Made by a program: the position numbers and the translations under genes. The notes beneath the pieces are model-generated. The model made no database searches. It was not told where the DNA came from and saw only the letters and a list, made by a program, of their open reading frames with translations. Positions 19,515 to 29,560 of a stretch of 64,000 nt of DNA are shown in pieces. The DNA lies in assembly GCF_033118175.1 (NCBI RefSeq), contig NC_083701.1:70246001-70310000 (forward strand). The letters are read 5' to 3'. Source of the stretch: Dama dama. Taxonomy: Eukaryota > Chordata > Mammalia > Artiodactyla > Cervidae. Position 1 is the stretch's first letter. Each line of letters begins with the position of its first letter.

Positions 19515-20822
19515 AAAACCCAACTCCTAACATTACAGGGATTATCTTGTATATTATTTGTTGATCTTCCCTTGTTAATTTTAATATTTTTTTCTAGTTT
19601 ATTAGTATGTGTCTCAGCATATTTTTCCTTCAGTTTATCCTATATAGGTTTCTTTGTGTTTCCTGGGTTTGGTTAACTATTTCCTTTCCCATGTTAGAGA
19701 TGTTTTTGACTATAATCTCTTCAAATATTTTCTCACACACTTTCTCTTTCTCTTCTTTTTCTGGGACTCCTGCAATTCAAATATTGATGTGTTTAGTGGT
19801 GTCTAAGAGGTCTCTGAGACTGTCCTCATTTCCTTTCATTCTTTGTTCTTCATTCTCTTCCACAGTGGTTATTCAGCCATTCTATCTTCCAGCTCACTTA
19901 TCCATTCTTCCGTCTGTGTCTTATCTGCTATTAATTCCTTCTAGTGTAGTTTTCATTTTAGCTATTATCTAGTTAATCTCTAATTATTTGTTCTTTAGTC
20001 CTTCTAGGTCTTTGTCAAAGTTTTCTTGCATTTTCTCCATCTGTACCTTCATTCTTTTTCTGAGATTTTGGATCATTGTTACTATTATTACTCTGCTTTT
20101 TTTTCCCACATAGATTACATATCTCCTCTTCATTTAGTTGTTCTTATAGGTTTTTATCTTGCTCCTTCATCTGCAGAATATTTCTTTGTCATCTCATTTT
20201 ATCAAGCATACTCTATTGGTGTTCTTTCTTCTACAGGCTGAAGGATCATTGTTCCTCCTGCTTCTGTGTCTGCCCCCTAGAGCCTCATGCAGGCTTCTTG
20301 TTGAGAGAGACTATTTCCTCTTCTCTGGTGGATGGAGCTGGGTGGGTCTTGTTCTTTGCAGGGCAGAGTCTGTACCTTGACATAGGCAGGGAGATGTCAA
20401 GGGGCATATTCTGAGGCAGCTGTGAGCTCAGCATGACTTTAAGTAGCCTATCTTCTGAAGAATGGGGCTGTGTTCCACTCTTGTTGGTTGTTTGGCCTGA
20501 GGATTTCCAGCTCTGGAGCCTGCAGGTTTTTCAGTGGGCCCAGGTCTCAGTGCTAAAGGTGGGACCTCCAGGAGAGCTCATGGCAATCAATATTCCCTGG
20601 GGCTTCTGCTACCAGTGTCCTTGCTCCCATAGTGGAGTCTCTGTTTCCCCCAGTCTTACGGAGCTCCTACACTCAAGCCCCACTGGCCTTCAAGACTAAA
20701 TGCTCTGGGGGTTCTTCTTCATGCCAGACTGTCTTGGAGGACTATTTTTATGTAAGGACTTCCCTGTGTAGCCTGCATGGGTTTAATATGTTTTGGTGTG
20801 AGGGCTGTTTTAACTATAGATA

Positions 20823-20956
20823 TCATCACCAACTCAATGGACATGAGTTTGAGTAAACTCGGGGAGTTGGTGATGGACCAGGAGGCCTGGTGTGCTGCAG
20901 TCCATGGGGTCGCAAAGAGTCGGACATGACTGAGCGACTGAACCAAACTGAACTGA
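20823..20956 (+). mobile_element. BovB LINE, last 134 bp
   Basis: ATCACCAACTCAATGGACATG to AGTCGGACATGACTGAGCGAC with ACTGA-type repeats. It is the first of two head-to-tail BovB fragments in the L1 5' UTR. Confidence 0.92.
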
Positions 20957-20959
20957 ATC

Positions 20960-21515
20960 TGCTATTAAATCAGAAGACAGTTGCTTCTTGGGAAGAAAAC
21001 TATGACAAACCTAGACAGTGTGTTGAAAAGCAGAGACATTACTCTACCGACAAAGGTCCATATAGTCAAGGCTATGGTCTTCCCAGTGATCACATACGGT
21101 TGTGAGAGATGTACCATAAAGAAGGCAGAGCACCAAAGAACTGATGCCTTTGAACTGTGGTGCTGGAGAAGACTCTTGAGAGTCCCTCAGACAGCAGGGG
21201 GATCAAACCAGTCAATCTTAAGGGAAATCAACCCTGAATACTCATCAGAAGGACTGATGCTGAAGCTGATGCTCCAGGAGTTTGGTCATCTGATGTGAAC
21301 AGTCGACTCACTGGAAAAGTCCCTCATGCTGGGAAAGATTGAGAGCAGAAGGAGAAGAGGGCATCAGAGGATGAGATGGCTGGAAGGTATCACTGATGCA
21401 ATGGACATGAACTTGGGCAAATTTCGGCAGATGGTGCAGGACAGGGAGGCCTGGTGTGCTGTAGTCCACAGGGTTGCAAAGAGTCAGACACAACTGGGCC
21501 ACCGAACAATAGCAA
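20960..21515 (+). mobile_element. BovB LINE 3' part, second tandem fragment
   Basis: Starts inside the end of the polymerase frame (GGGAAGAAAACTATGACAAACC) and runs to AAAGAGTCAGACACAACTGGG. It is separated from the first fragment by about 3 bp, so either two insertions or one rearranged copy. Confidence 0.92.
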
Positions 21516-22792
21516 CACCTCCATCCTCTGTATGCTGGCCATTATCCTCTCAATGAGAGTTGTGACTGGTGTGGTGATGAACAGAGCCTGCACTGAATTT
21601 GAGCGAGGCTTCTCCATTGCTCTGTGGTCGTCACTGCCCGGTCAGGGTGGGGTCTGCTCCCTCGTTGTTGGAGTCGAGGCCCCCAGCTCTGTTCCTCAGC
21701 TGTGTTTCTGATCTTCAGTGTGAGGCAGGCAGACTGGAGTGCTCCCACTGGGAGAGAAGTCACTGAGTATTTCTCTTCTGGAGCTGCTCACCTGCGGATG
21801 CACTTTGTTGAATTACTTGTCATCCTTTGCGCCAGCTCTCCAGATTACACTGTTGTTGGCATGCTCTCAGCCCCATCTTAACTGTGGGTATGCCAGCAAC
21901 TGGCCCTGGTGTCTCAGGAGATTTTTGCAACAGGCCACCAGCATAAATCCATGGAAGTCATGTTCCAGGATTGCAGTTACCATGCAAATGGACCTGCTAT
22001 GGGTGCTGTGGGCGCAGCTCAGACTCTGGCCTGGTCCTGTCCACCCTGTCCCGACCTCCAACCCCATCCGGGTGTACATGCCTCACAAAGGCTATAGCTG
22101 CTAAAGCTAGACCTGTCTTGGCTGTGGGAGCACTTGTGGTCTGCTCAGATGTTTTAAGGTGTTGAAGTTACAAAGCCAGTGACAGGGGTGTCAATGCATG
22201 GTTTGCCCAGCTGTGAGGAGTGATTTCCTCCTTTTGTCCTTCTTCCATGGCCCTTGGGGCTTATTTTCAGCCGCAGCCCTGGGTGCGGGCCACCCACAGA
22301 GTCCTGCTCTTGAAGCTCGCTGAGCACGTGAGTCTGCCCGAGCGAGGAGCAGGCATGCAGATGGCAGTGGTCAAGGTGGCGATAGCACCTACCACGGAGA
22401 GGATGAGGTGCAGTCAAGTGCAGCCGCGGCTGGGTGCAGGAACTCCGTTCCACCGGGAGCTCTTCTGAGTGCCCAGAGAGGCAGAGGCCAAGGCGAGCGG
22501 AGAGAGGCTGCAGCGGGGGCCTCTCCCCTTTCACTTCGCTCGACAATGGTGCTTTGTTTCTATGGCCCCGGTTTGCAGATTCCCTCATCCCCATCCTCTC
22601 AGGCTGTCTCCTTGCAGCTGACAGCAGTCTTCCCTTGGGTTTGCTCTCCAAATTCCATGTTCCAGCACCTAGCGCCCTGCCTGCACTGGCAAAGATATGT
22701 CTTCGTCTAGGGTGTGCAGGGCTGTACCTCACACTGTCTGTGTAGGTCTCACGTTGTCCTGCCGGCCACACGCTGGTTGCTGCAGTCCTAAC
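21516..22792 (-). promoter_or_regulatory. L1 5' UTR, GC-rich and CpG-retaining
   Basis: In L1s this region carries the internal Pol II promoter. Here it is continuous in position with ORF1 (left) and the L1 start (right). It is markedly richer in G and C than the rest of the window. Within 22261-22570 I count 18 CpG dinucleotides, far above the AT-rich surroundings. A 205-codon open frame runs on the minus strand (22154-22771), the longest in the window. Its product resembles no protein I know, and high GC alone makes long frames likely. The assignment rests on position and base composition, not on matching a consensus. Confidence 0.55.
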
Positions 22793-22975
22793 ACCAACTC
22801 ACTACATCGCGTCTGACTCTTGGGATCCCACGAACTGTAGCCCGCCAGGCTCCTCTGTCCATGGCAAGAATACCAGAGTGGGGTTGCATTTCCTTCTCCA
22901 GGGGAACTTCCTGGCCCAGGAATCGAAGCCAGGTCTCCTGCACTGCGTGCAGATACTTTACCAACTGAGCTATGC
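22793..22975 (-). mobile_element. Bov-tA SINE in L1 5' UTR
   Basis: Antisense: CGCGTCTGACTCTTGGGATCC, TCCATGGCAAGAATACCAGAG, CAGATACTTTACCAACTGAGC. Some internal deletion relative to other copies. Confidence 0.9.
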
Positions 22976-23335
22976 AGCTTGCTGTCCTTTCCTGTAAAAA
23001 GCCCCCAAAGCTTCCCATCTGTCCCAGTTTATCCTGCTGCTGGTGAGAGGGCTTCCCCAAGGACAGGAACCTCTCCTCTCCTTCAGCACCCCGACCCAGG
23101 GGCACAGATTCTGTCCCACTTCCTTCCTTCTTTCTTCTCCCTTCTCCTTTTGTGGGTCCTATATGTGTGGGCAGGGATCTTTCTTGTCCTTCCAGGTAGG
23201 TGCCCAAGGTCCTAGGCTAATGTTCAGCTGGGGCTCTGTGAGAACTGTTCCATTCTTCGATGTATTTTTGATGCGTTTATGGGGAGAGGTGAACTCCACA
23301 CCCTCCTGTGCCTCTGCCGTCTTGACTCCTCTCCA

Positions 23336-23511
23336 GAGGTTTTGGAAATCAGAACCAGAGGAAAGTTTTCAGAATTTGGAAACTGTGAATCAATTCTTTG
23401 GTGATGATTGAGGACGTAGGGCTTCAGTACTTAAAACTGAGAATTTAAGAAAATTAATTGCAGTTCTGAAGATAATATTTTTTCTCTTTTTCATTTTTTT
23501 CTTTAAACCTT
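23336..23511. other. Single-copy DNA
   Basis: Short unique stretch after the 5' end of the ancient L1. Confidence 0.45.
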
Positions 23512-23605
23512 TATTTTTTGAGCAGCTTAGTTTTTTGACAGCAAAATTGAGAGGCATGTGCAGATATTTTCCCTAAACTCCCATATACACATAGCCTAAT
23601 AATAC
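23512..23605 (-). mobile_element. Old L1 (L1ME-like) 3' UTR fragment
   Basis: GAGCAGCTTAGTTTTTTGACAG, GCAAAATTGAGAGGCATGTG and CTCCCATATACAC match, as a reverse complement, an old L1 3' UTR also present at 59681-60700. Confidence 0.5.
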
Positions 23606-23895
23606 TTATTCTTGAGTGATGTGGTCTCTGTGGTTAGGTTGTAATTTCTTGAAAGAAATTACTTTATACCACGTGTATCTTTCTAAGCACCCTGGTAAGT
23701 TCTGTACACATTATAGGGAGTCAACAAATATTTGATCAATGAGTCAGGAGAAACTGAAAAATAAAGAACTGATGTTAATATGCTTTGCCCAGTGAATAAT
23801 TCACTGCCTTGTATAATCCCTCTGGGATGCCTTTCTATCTGAAGCCAAACAGCATCACCATATCCTGTGGATGTGTGTGTTTGTTTCTGTGTGTT
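23606..23895. other. Mostly single-copy DNA with a possible L2 scrap
   Basis: Around 23690-23745, GGGAGTCAACAAATATTTGATC with a following TGAGTCAGG resembles an L2 3' end. An 87-codon minus frame crosses it and is not credible as a gene. Confidence 0.35.
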
Positions 23896-24000
23896 AAGAT
23901 TGCACTTGCTGAGAGATTGCAATGTGTCAGGCACTTGGTTAAGCATTGGATATAGATTATTTTATTTAATTCTTATCACAGGCTTATGAAGTAAATTCTA
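23896..24000 (-). mobile_element. MIR-like fossil
   Basis: ATGTGTCAGGCACTTGGTTAAG, then TTTATTTAATTCTTATCACAGG and TATGAAGTAAATT follow the reverse-complement order of MIR (GTGCCAGGCACTGTGCTAAG, TTTAATCCTCACAAC, TGAGGTAGG). Confidence 0.55.
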
Positions 24001-24246
24001 AAACAAAAGCAAAAACAACCAGAATGTGCACTGGGAAAGAAAAAGATACCAATTTAACCAACATGATCAGTGTCTGATAGTAATAGGAAATCTAAGAGAA
24101 ATTCTCCACTGATAAGATTAAAATGAATTGTCCAGTTTACAATGATCTAAAGGGTTATAAATAATTGCGAATCTTTTAACCTTTTCTTAAACATAAAATC
24201 ATTGAGGCTATGGATTTTATTTAAGAGTTAACAAGTTTAAAAATAT
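24001..24246. other. Single-copy DNA
   Basis: Nothing was recognised. Confidence 0.5.
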
Positions 24247-24258
24247 AACCACATATAT

Positions 24259-24449
24259 AAAGTATAAAGTGAAGTCGCTCAGTTGTGTCCAACTCTTTGC
24301 GACCCCATGGACGGTAGCCCACCACACTCCTCCGTCCATGGGATTCTTCAGGCAAGAGTACTGGAGTGGGTTGCCATTTCCTTCTCCAGAGGATCTTCCC
24401 AACCCAGGGATCGAACCTGGGTCTCCCGCATGGTAGGCAGACGCTTTTC
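24259..24449 (-). mobile_element. Bov-tA SINE with exact target duplication
   Basis: Antisense copy, head truncated after GGTAGGCAGACGC. It is flanked by AACCACATATAT at 24247-24258 and 24450-24461. Confidence 0.95.
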
Positions 24450-24461
24450 AACCACATATAT

Positions 24462-25338
24462 GAGTTTATGCAAATTTGAAAATGATGGTCACTAAAAGAA
24501 ACATGAGGTATAATTTCTTAAGATCCTGGAAAGAGTCAAGTGCATTGAGAAGAAATTTGCGGCTGATGATTGACACCGTTAAAAATGTTATCTTAAGTAT
24601 TTCAGCAAGTTTAACAAAAATGAAAGCCAGTTAGCTACCAAAGTAAGCTAGTTGGTCTTAAAAAATACAAGTATCATAAATAGCAGAGAAATTCAATCAC
24701 AATGTAAGTATTTATGCCCAAACACATTCCACAGAAAATGTTTATTTGGTAAATGTGCATTTCACTAAATTATATTTCGTATTATTGCACCAAGCAAAAT
24801 ATGTGTAATCTTCTTTTAATGACATCAAAACAGGACCTAACCATCTGTCTTACAGTATTTCCTATCACTCATTTTTGTAATGAAAGAAAAACAACTTAAT
24901 GCCCTACAGGATAATATTTAAGATGTGGAAAGTAGCACCTTTGTGTTCTGTGCATTTTTAACAGGATGGCAGTCTGATGTAGGTGCAGAGGGGATCCTGC
25001 AGATGGTCTTTTCTTTATGGCTTGTTTCGATAAGCACTACCGAAATAGTTCTTATCCAAATCTGAAAGATTCATTCTTTCAGAAAATGACTCCAAACTTC
25101 CTTTTATTTTCCCTGAAATTCATTCACTGCTGTGTGGACCAGAGCCCCAGGGACTCAGCAAGCTTCGCGCTAAACAGCCTTTGTTCAAACAGTGTTACGC
25201 AGCAAGCTGGCATCTGCTCTGAGAGCCAGGAGTCAGAGGCAGACTGGTCTCCCGGGTATTTCAGCAGTACAGTGCGGTCCTCAAAGAAGAAGCTATCTGC
25301 CTGGGACACAGGGTAAACCAGTGCCACGCTGGTCATAG
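24462..25338. other. Single-copy DNA with a coding-like frame next to an LTR
   Basis: The left part is AT-rich and featureless. From about 25120 to 25336 the sequence is GC-richer and open on the minus strand for 70 codons (ATG at 25336, stop near 25124). It lies immediately outside the U5 edge of the LTR at 25339, and the opposite strand is open too (25017-25316). I do not recognise the product. It could be an old pseudogene or internal retroviral remnant, or chance. Confidence 0.35.
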
Positions 25339-26067
25339 TGAAATGTCGCAGCTGTGAGCCCTCAGCTACGCTGGGATTCGTGACCCCTGGAGGAGAGGAT
25401 TTCTATCCGGGGCCAGAGATGATGCTCGATCCCTTGAAGCTTCTGTGTAATAAAGTTTTACTAAAGTATAAAGGGACAGAGGAAGCTCCTGACGTAGGTA
25501 TCAGAACAGGGGCAGAAAAATACGCAACCTCCCCCCCCCCCCCCCACCGGCTAGTTTGTAGCAAGGGGCTATATATCTGTTAAAGAATCAGCTCAAAACT
25601 GAGAAAGTTGCATCAGGCCCCTCTCCCACAACATGCATTTTGAGACAGCATTGGCACAAGGTGAGTCTTCCGTATACCAATGGACATGAGTCTTAAAGAA
25701 AGGCAAATTTCCGAGCAAATGCATAGTTTCATGAACGTAGCTTAGGAGAACATGTCCATGCCTAAGACATACTGGTTTGTTGAGCCATTATCCATTCAAG
25801 GTTTGACTCTTAGGCAGAACCGACTTGAAGAAAGGCAGATTCCAAGGCAAATACGTAGTTCATTAACATAGCTTAAGAAAATCATTTCCATAAAACATGC
25901 ACTGGTTAGCTCAAGGTTTGAGAAAAGTTACATTCAGACAGAGTCAGGTGTCCTCATGACAGCACAGAATTTAAAAGAACCTTCCTTTAAATTTTGTGTA
26001 AAAAGGAAAAAAAAAATCTGCCACTTGCAGCTTATTAAACAAGTTCACTTTTGAAATACCATCTCCT
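25339..26067 (-). mobile_element. Class I endogenous retrovirus LTR, apparently solo
   Basis: Read on the minus strand, the order is a U3-like region with two diverged tandem units (plus-strand 25826-25920 and 25691-25790), a TATATAG box near 25567-25575, and a G15 tract (plus C15 at 25531-25545). Then come CTTTATACTTTAGTAAAACTTT (polyadenylation-signal area, AGTAAA in place of AATAAA), TCTCTGGCCCCGG, and a U5 ending ATTTCA. The R-U5 text is typical of gammaretrovirus-like (ERV1) LTRs. No primer-binding site or viral gene is seen on either side, so it is probably solo. ATAG lies at both proposed edges (25335-25338 and 26068-26071), the right length for a class I target duplication. The U3 edge is uncertain; 25961 is an alternative. 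Confidence 0.7.
25531..25545. repeat. C15 homopolymer inside the LTR
   Basis: Fifteen consecutive C on the plus strand, followed by ACCGG. It is likely unstable and error-prone in sequencing. Confidence 0.9.
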
Positions 26068-26078
26068 ATAGTCTTCAT

Positions 26079-26098
26079 ATGTGTGTGTGTGTGTGTGT
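26079..26098. repeat. Short (GT)n tract
   Basis: About ten GT units abutting the 3' end of a Bov-tA, a common place for microsatellite growth. Confidence 0.9.
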
Positions 26099-26300
26099 GA
26101 GTCGTTCAGCTGTGTCCGACCTTTTGCGACCCTATGGACTGAAGCCCGGCAGGCTCCTCCATCCATGGGATTCTCCAGGCAAGAATACTAGAGTGGGTGG
26201 CCATGCCCTTCTCCAGGGGATCTTCCCAATCCAGGGAATGAAACTGATCCTCCCACATTGCAGGCAGATTCTTTACCATTTGAGCTATCCGGGATTACCA
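26099..26300 (-). mobile_element. Bov-tA SINE
   Basis: Antisense: GAGTCGTTCAGCTGTGTCCG to GCAGATTCTTTACCATTTGAGC. The 102-codon plus frame (26079-26387) reads through it and is not a gene. Confidence 0.93.
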
Positions 26301-26895
26301 TTTTATAATTCACTTAGCAGAAACCAAAATTGCTATTTAAAAAATAATAAATTGTGTTCATTTCTTTATATAGTTTTTCAAACATAGGAATGCGCCCAAC
26401 AGCAGCAATATTAATGTGGCTTTTATTAACTTAATGCCACGATTTTGCTGTAACTTTCACCTCCACAACCAGTAATTAAGTACTTGGTGATTTCCCTCTC
26501 TAGGCACTTGGATTTCCTTCCTTCTATAATGGCCCCAGTGAACTCTGTAATGATTCATCACCAATAGGGTCCACGCAGCAACTTCTTTAATTGCCTCATA
26601 TCTTCCTCTCTCCCCCAAAATGGAATTCATAAATGCAGGTGTGGAAACATAAATAAAGGCATAATGTTTTCCATCTCTTCTTGACAACTGCTTTACTTCA
26701 TTCAGGTTTCTGCTTATAACACCTTAGTCTCAATGGAGTAACCCACAGGAGGAACTTCTCAGATGCTAAAAACACACACACACTATAAATTAATCTTTGC
26801 CAGTTGAAGGAGCTAAGGAAAAAGAAAAGAACTCACACAATCCAATGTAATGTATTAGATATCTAGTGACATAGCTTTACATTTAAACTTAATTT
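26301..26895. other. Single-copy DNA
   Basis: Contains a short (AC)n run near 26770-26783. A 76-codon minus frame (26457-26687) is unremarkable. Confidence 0.45.
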
Positions 26896-27050
26896 GTTTG
26901 ATCCCTGGGTCAGGAAGATGCCCTGGAGGAGGGCATGGCAACCCACTCCAATACTCTTGCCTGGAGAATCCCATGGACGGAGGAGCCTGGCGGGCTACAG
27001 TCCACGGGGTCGCAGAGTCAGACCTGACTGAGGACTGAACAACACTACGA
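26896..27050 (+). mobile_element. Bov-tA SINE, head-truncated
   Basis: Starts at TTTGATCCCTGGGTCAGGAAG, lacking most of the tRNA-like head, and runs to CGCAGAGTCAGACCTGACTG. Confidence 0.92.
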
Positions 27051-27403
27051 TGTGCAGATTTAGGCACCAAATACTAAAGAATAAAAAGCTGGTTCTTTCT
27101 GATAAATATGGTCAAATGGTTAATACTTAACTGTGCTTTTTGGGAAAATGGACATATGTTACATAAATAGGACTGTAATGCATTTGAGAAAGAATACATT
27201 GTGAACTTTATCCATAGTGGTTGAAATAATATAATACTATTTGAATACCAAAATAAATGTTCCATGTTTCCGTATGATGCCATATTTATATAACATATCT
27301 ATTTATAAAACACTCTCTTGCACTCTATTTTCTTTAGGGTTTACCACAGTCCCGTAAAGTAAGACTATCATAATCCATGTCGGAGGTTTTGAGATGACTG
27401 TAC
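27051..27403. other. Single-copy DNA
   Basis: Nothing was recognised. Confidence 0.5.
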
Positions 27404-27596
27404 TGTGCTCAGTCACGTCCGACTCTTTGCGACCCCGTGGACTGTACCTGCCAGGCTCCTCGGTCCATGGGGATTCTCCAGGCAAGAAGACTGGAGTGGG
27501 TTGCCCTGCCCTCTTCCAGGGGATCTTCCCAACCCAGGGGTCAAACCCAGGTCTTGTGAGTGGATTCTTTACCATCTGAGCCCCCAGAGAAGCCCA
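27404..27596 (-). mobile_element. Bov-tA SINE
   Basis: Antisense: GTGCTCAGTCACGTCCGACTC to CTGAGCCCCCAGAGAAGCCC. Confidence 0.93.
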
Positions 27597-27717
27597 TTGA
27601 GAAGGCTAATCTAATATTATTCACTTATTGTGCCATGAAATCAGAAATTAAATCCTTTATTTATTCATTCAGCCCATTAATACTTTTCTAGGTGTTAGAA
27701 TCCATGTTTTCTAATGA

Positions 27718-28256
27718 CGTTTTAAAATTTTTACTTAGAAATAATTGACATACATCACTGTACAGGTTTAAGGTATACAGCATGATGGCCTGATTTACAT
27801 CTGCTGTGAAATGTGATAAACACCAGGTTCAGCTAACATTTAGCATCTTGGATAGTTACAATAAGAGGGAAAGAAAGAAGAAAGAGGAAAGAAAAATATC
27901 TCCTTGATCTTAGAATTCTTAGGATTTATTTTCTTAACAGCCTCCTTCTATATCATATAATATATAGTCATCATGTTGTACATTAAGTCCCTGGTGTTTA
28001 TTTATCTCATAACAGGAGGTTTTTACCTTTTGATTATATTCTTTCAATTCCCCCTCACCCAACGCTCTGTCTCTGATAATCGCAAGTCTTATCTCTTTTT
28101 CTATGAGTTACCTTTTTTGGTTTATATGATTTTTTCTTCGTATTCCATACATAAATGAGACAGTAAGTATTTGTCTTTCTCTGTATGACTTATTTCACCT
28201 AGTGGAATGCTGTCAAGGTCCATCCCACTTCTGATACTGCAAGATGAATTTTTCTA
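27718..28256 (-). mobile_element. Old L1 (L1M) 3' UTR fragment
   Basis: TTAGAAATAATTGACATAC, CAGGTTTAAGGTATACAGC, GTTGTACATTAAGTCCC, CTCTGTATGACTTATTTCACC and AATGCTGTCAAGGTCCATCC are the usual reverse-complement landmarks of an old L1 3' UTR and ORF2 end. It contains a GA-rich stretch at 27861-27897. Confidence 0.65.
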
Positions 28257-28266
28257 CACTACATAG

Positions 28267-28473
28267 GGTTTCCCAGGTGTCACTAGTGATAAAGAAGCTG
28301 CCTGCCAAGACCCATGGGTTTGATCTCTGGGCCGGGAAGATCCCCTGGAGGAGGAAACAGCAACCCACTCCAGTGTTCTTGCCTGGAGATGCCCATGGAC
28401 AGAGGAGCCTGGAGGGCTGCAGTCCATGGGGTTGCAAAGAGTCAGACACAACTGAAGCGACTTAGCGTGTAGC
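28267..28473 (+). mobile_element. Bov-tA SINE
   Basis: GGTTTCCCAGGTGTCACTAG head to ACACAACTGAAGCGACTTAGC tail. It is flanked by ACACTACATAG and ACACTATACATAG, a target duplication with a 2-base indel, and lies at the L1M edge. Confidence 0.92.
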
Positions 28474-28486
28474 ACACTATACATAG

Positions 28487-29436
28487 TCTCTCAATGAATA
28501 CCCTATGATGGCTCTCTTGGGTCACAGTTCTTTATTGACATTGTGATAGCAAAAGTGAATTGGTGATTCTATACCTACCTTTTAATACAGTTTGATATGA
28601 AATGAAGTTATAGAGGTATGACTGTAAAAAGTTCATGGGGTTCAATAAATTGCATTATGTCTGTCACATTTGAGTAAGAAAACATAGCAGTGGAAGGAAA
28701 TATGATAGAGCAAAATTGTATCAATGTATCAAATGTATCAATGCAAATTTGCTCATATTTTCATAAAGAAAAGGCTGTGTTTTCACTAGGGTACTGGCAC
28801 TTCCTGTGTTCAACATGTAACACAAAACCTAACAGGGAATATCATCAAAGTTATTAGTAGGCATTTCATCTCATGGATACTAAACTAAATAAGCTAAAGA
28901 TGGGCCTAGACAATTGCTCTATTTTTTGCCTTTTGATGATGGATAACTGCCATGATACCACAAGGCTGCCTGGGCATGTCTGAAAAAAACTCTTTTCAAT
29001 CTGTGTTTTTCCCAAGGAGTATAGGTTCATTTATTATTTTTTGAGTACTTATAAAAATGCTTAAAAGCTCACAACTCTATATTACTTTGCATGCTTTTAT
29101 TCATTTATTTCTGCACTCATTACACCAATTGCACTGCAATAGAACCAGGGACTTCCAGCAATGCAGGAGGAATTGGATAGGTACATATGTGAGAAAATTA
29201 CTGGGCCATCTCTCTTGCATTTGGTCTCTTGCATTTGACCAAACATTGTGACTTTTGTTTTGAGCTTTTTAACTCATTTATTTTGGGACCATGATTAGCA
29301 GCATAGATAACACTTTTACAGATATAACTTGGAAGAATGATTTTCTTCGACACACTTACTATAGGTTTAAAATATGTTGATAAATTAATCTATTTTCATA
29401 TATGATACTTCAAGATCAAGAAAAATGTTCATTGTG
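28487..29436. other. Single-copy DNA
   Basis: Nothing recognised except a short triplication of the unit ATGTATCAA at about 28713-28742. Confidence 0.5.
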
Positions 29437-29560
29437 GGGAGTTCCCTGGTAGTTCAGTGGTCAGAACTCTGCACTTTCACTGCCATGGCCCTGGGCTCAG
29501 TCCCTGGTCAGAGAAATAAGATCCTGCAAACCTTGCAGCAAAAAATTAAAAATTAAAAAA
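29437..29560 (+). mobile_element. CHR-type SINE, short form
   Basis: GGGAGTTCCCTGGTAGTTCAG head, CCCTGGGCTCAGTCCCTGGTC, then GAGAAATAAGATCCTGC and an A-rich tail AAAAATTAAAAATTAAAAAAG. It is tRNA-derived and distinct from Bov-tA, as the BovB-type tail is absent. Confidence 0.8.

Larger units (their letters stand above)
12701..23335 (-). mobile_element. Near-full-length ancient L1, broken by nested insertions
   Basis: On the plus strand the L1 reads backwards. The 3' UTR comes first (12701-13480 with TTCCCTGTGCTATACAAC and GTAATCCCAGTTTCCCAATG). The ORF2 C-terminal half lies at 13700-16546, the ORF2 middle at 16767-18217 and the ORF2 N-terminus with endonuclease at 18218-19006. The ORF1 region is at about 19010-20300, and a GC-richer 5' UTR follows, ending near 23335 with CCTCTGCCGTCTTGACTCC. 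The sense form of that motif, AGTCAAGACGGCAGAGG, is like the start of many mammalian L1s. Removing the insertions (12930-13126, 13198-13409, 13478-13698, 14040-15015, 15573-16072, 16547-16766, 17955-18217, 19281-19514, 20823-21515, 22793-22975) leaves about 7 kb, a plausible full length. Many stops and indels show it is dead. Confidence 0.8.

Noticed and set aside
25826..25920. CRISPR-like direct repeats
   Set aside because: The two units (25691-25790, 25826-25920) are diverged tandem repeats inside an LTR U3 in mammalian DNA.
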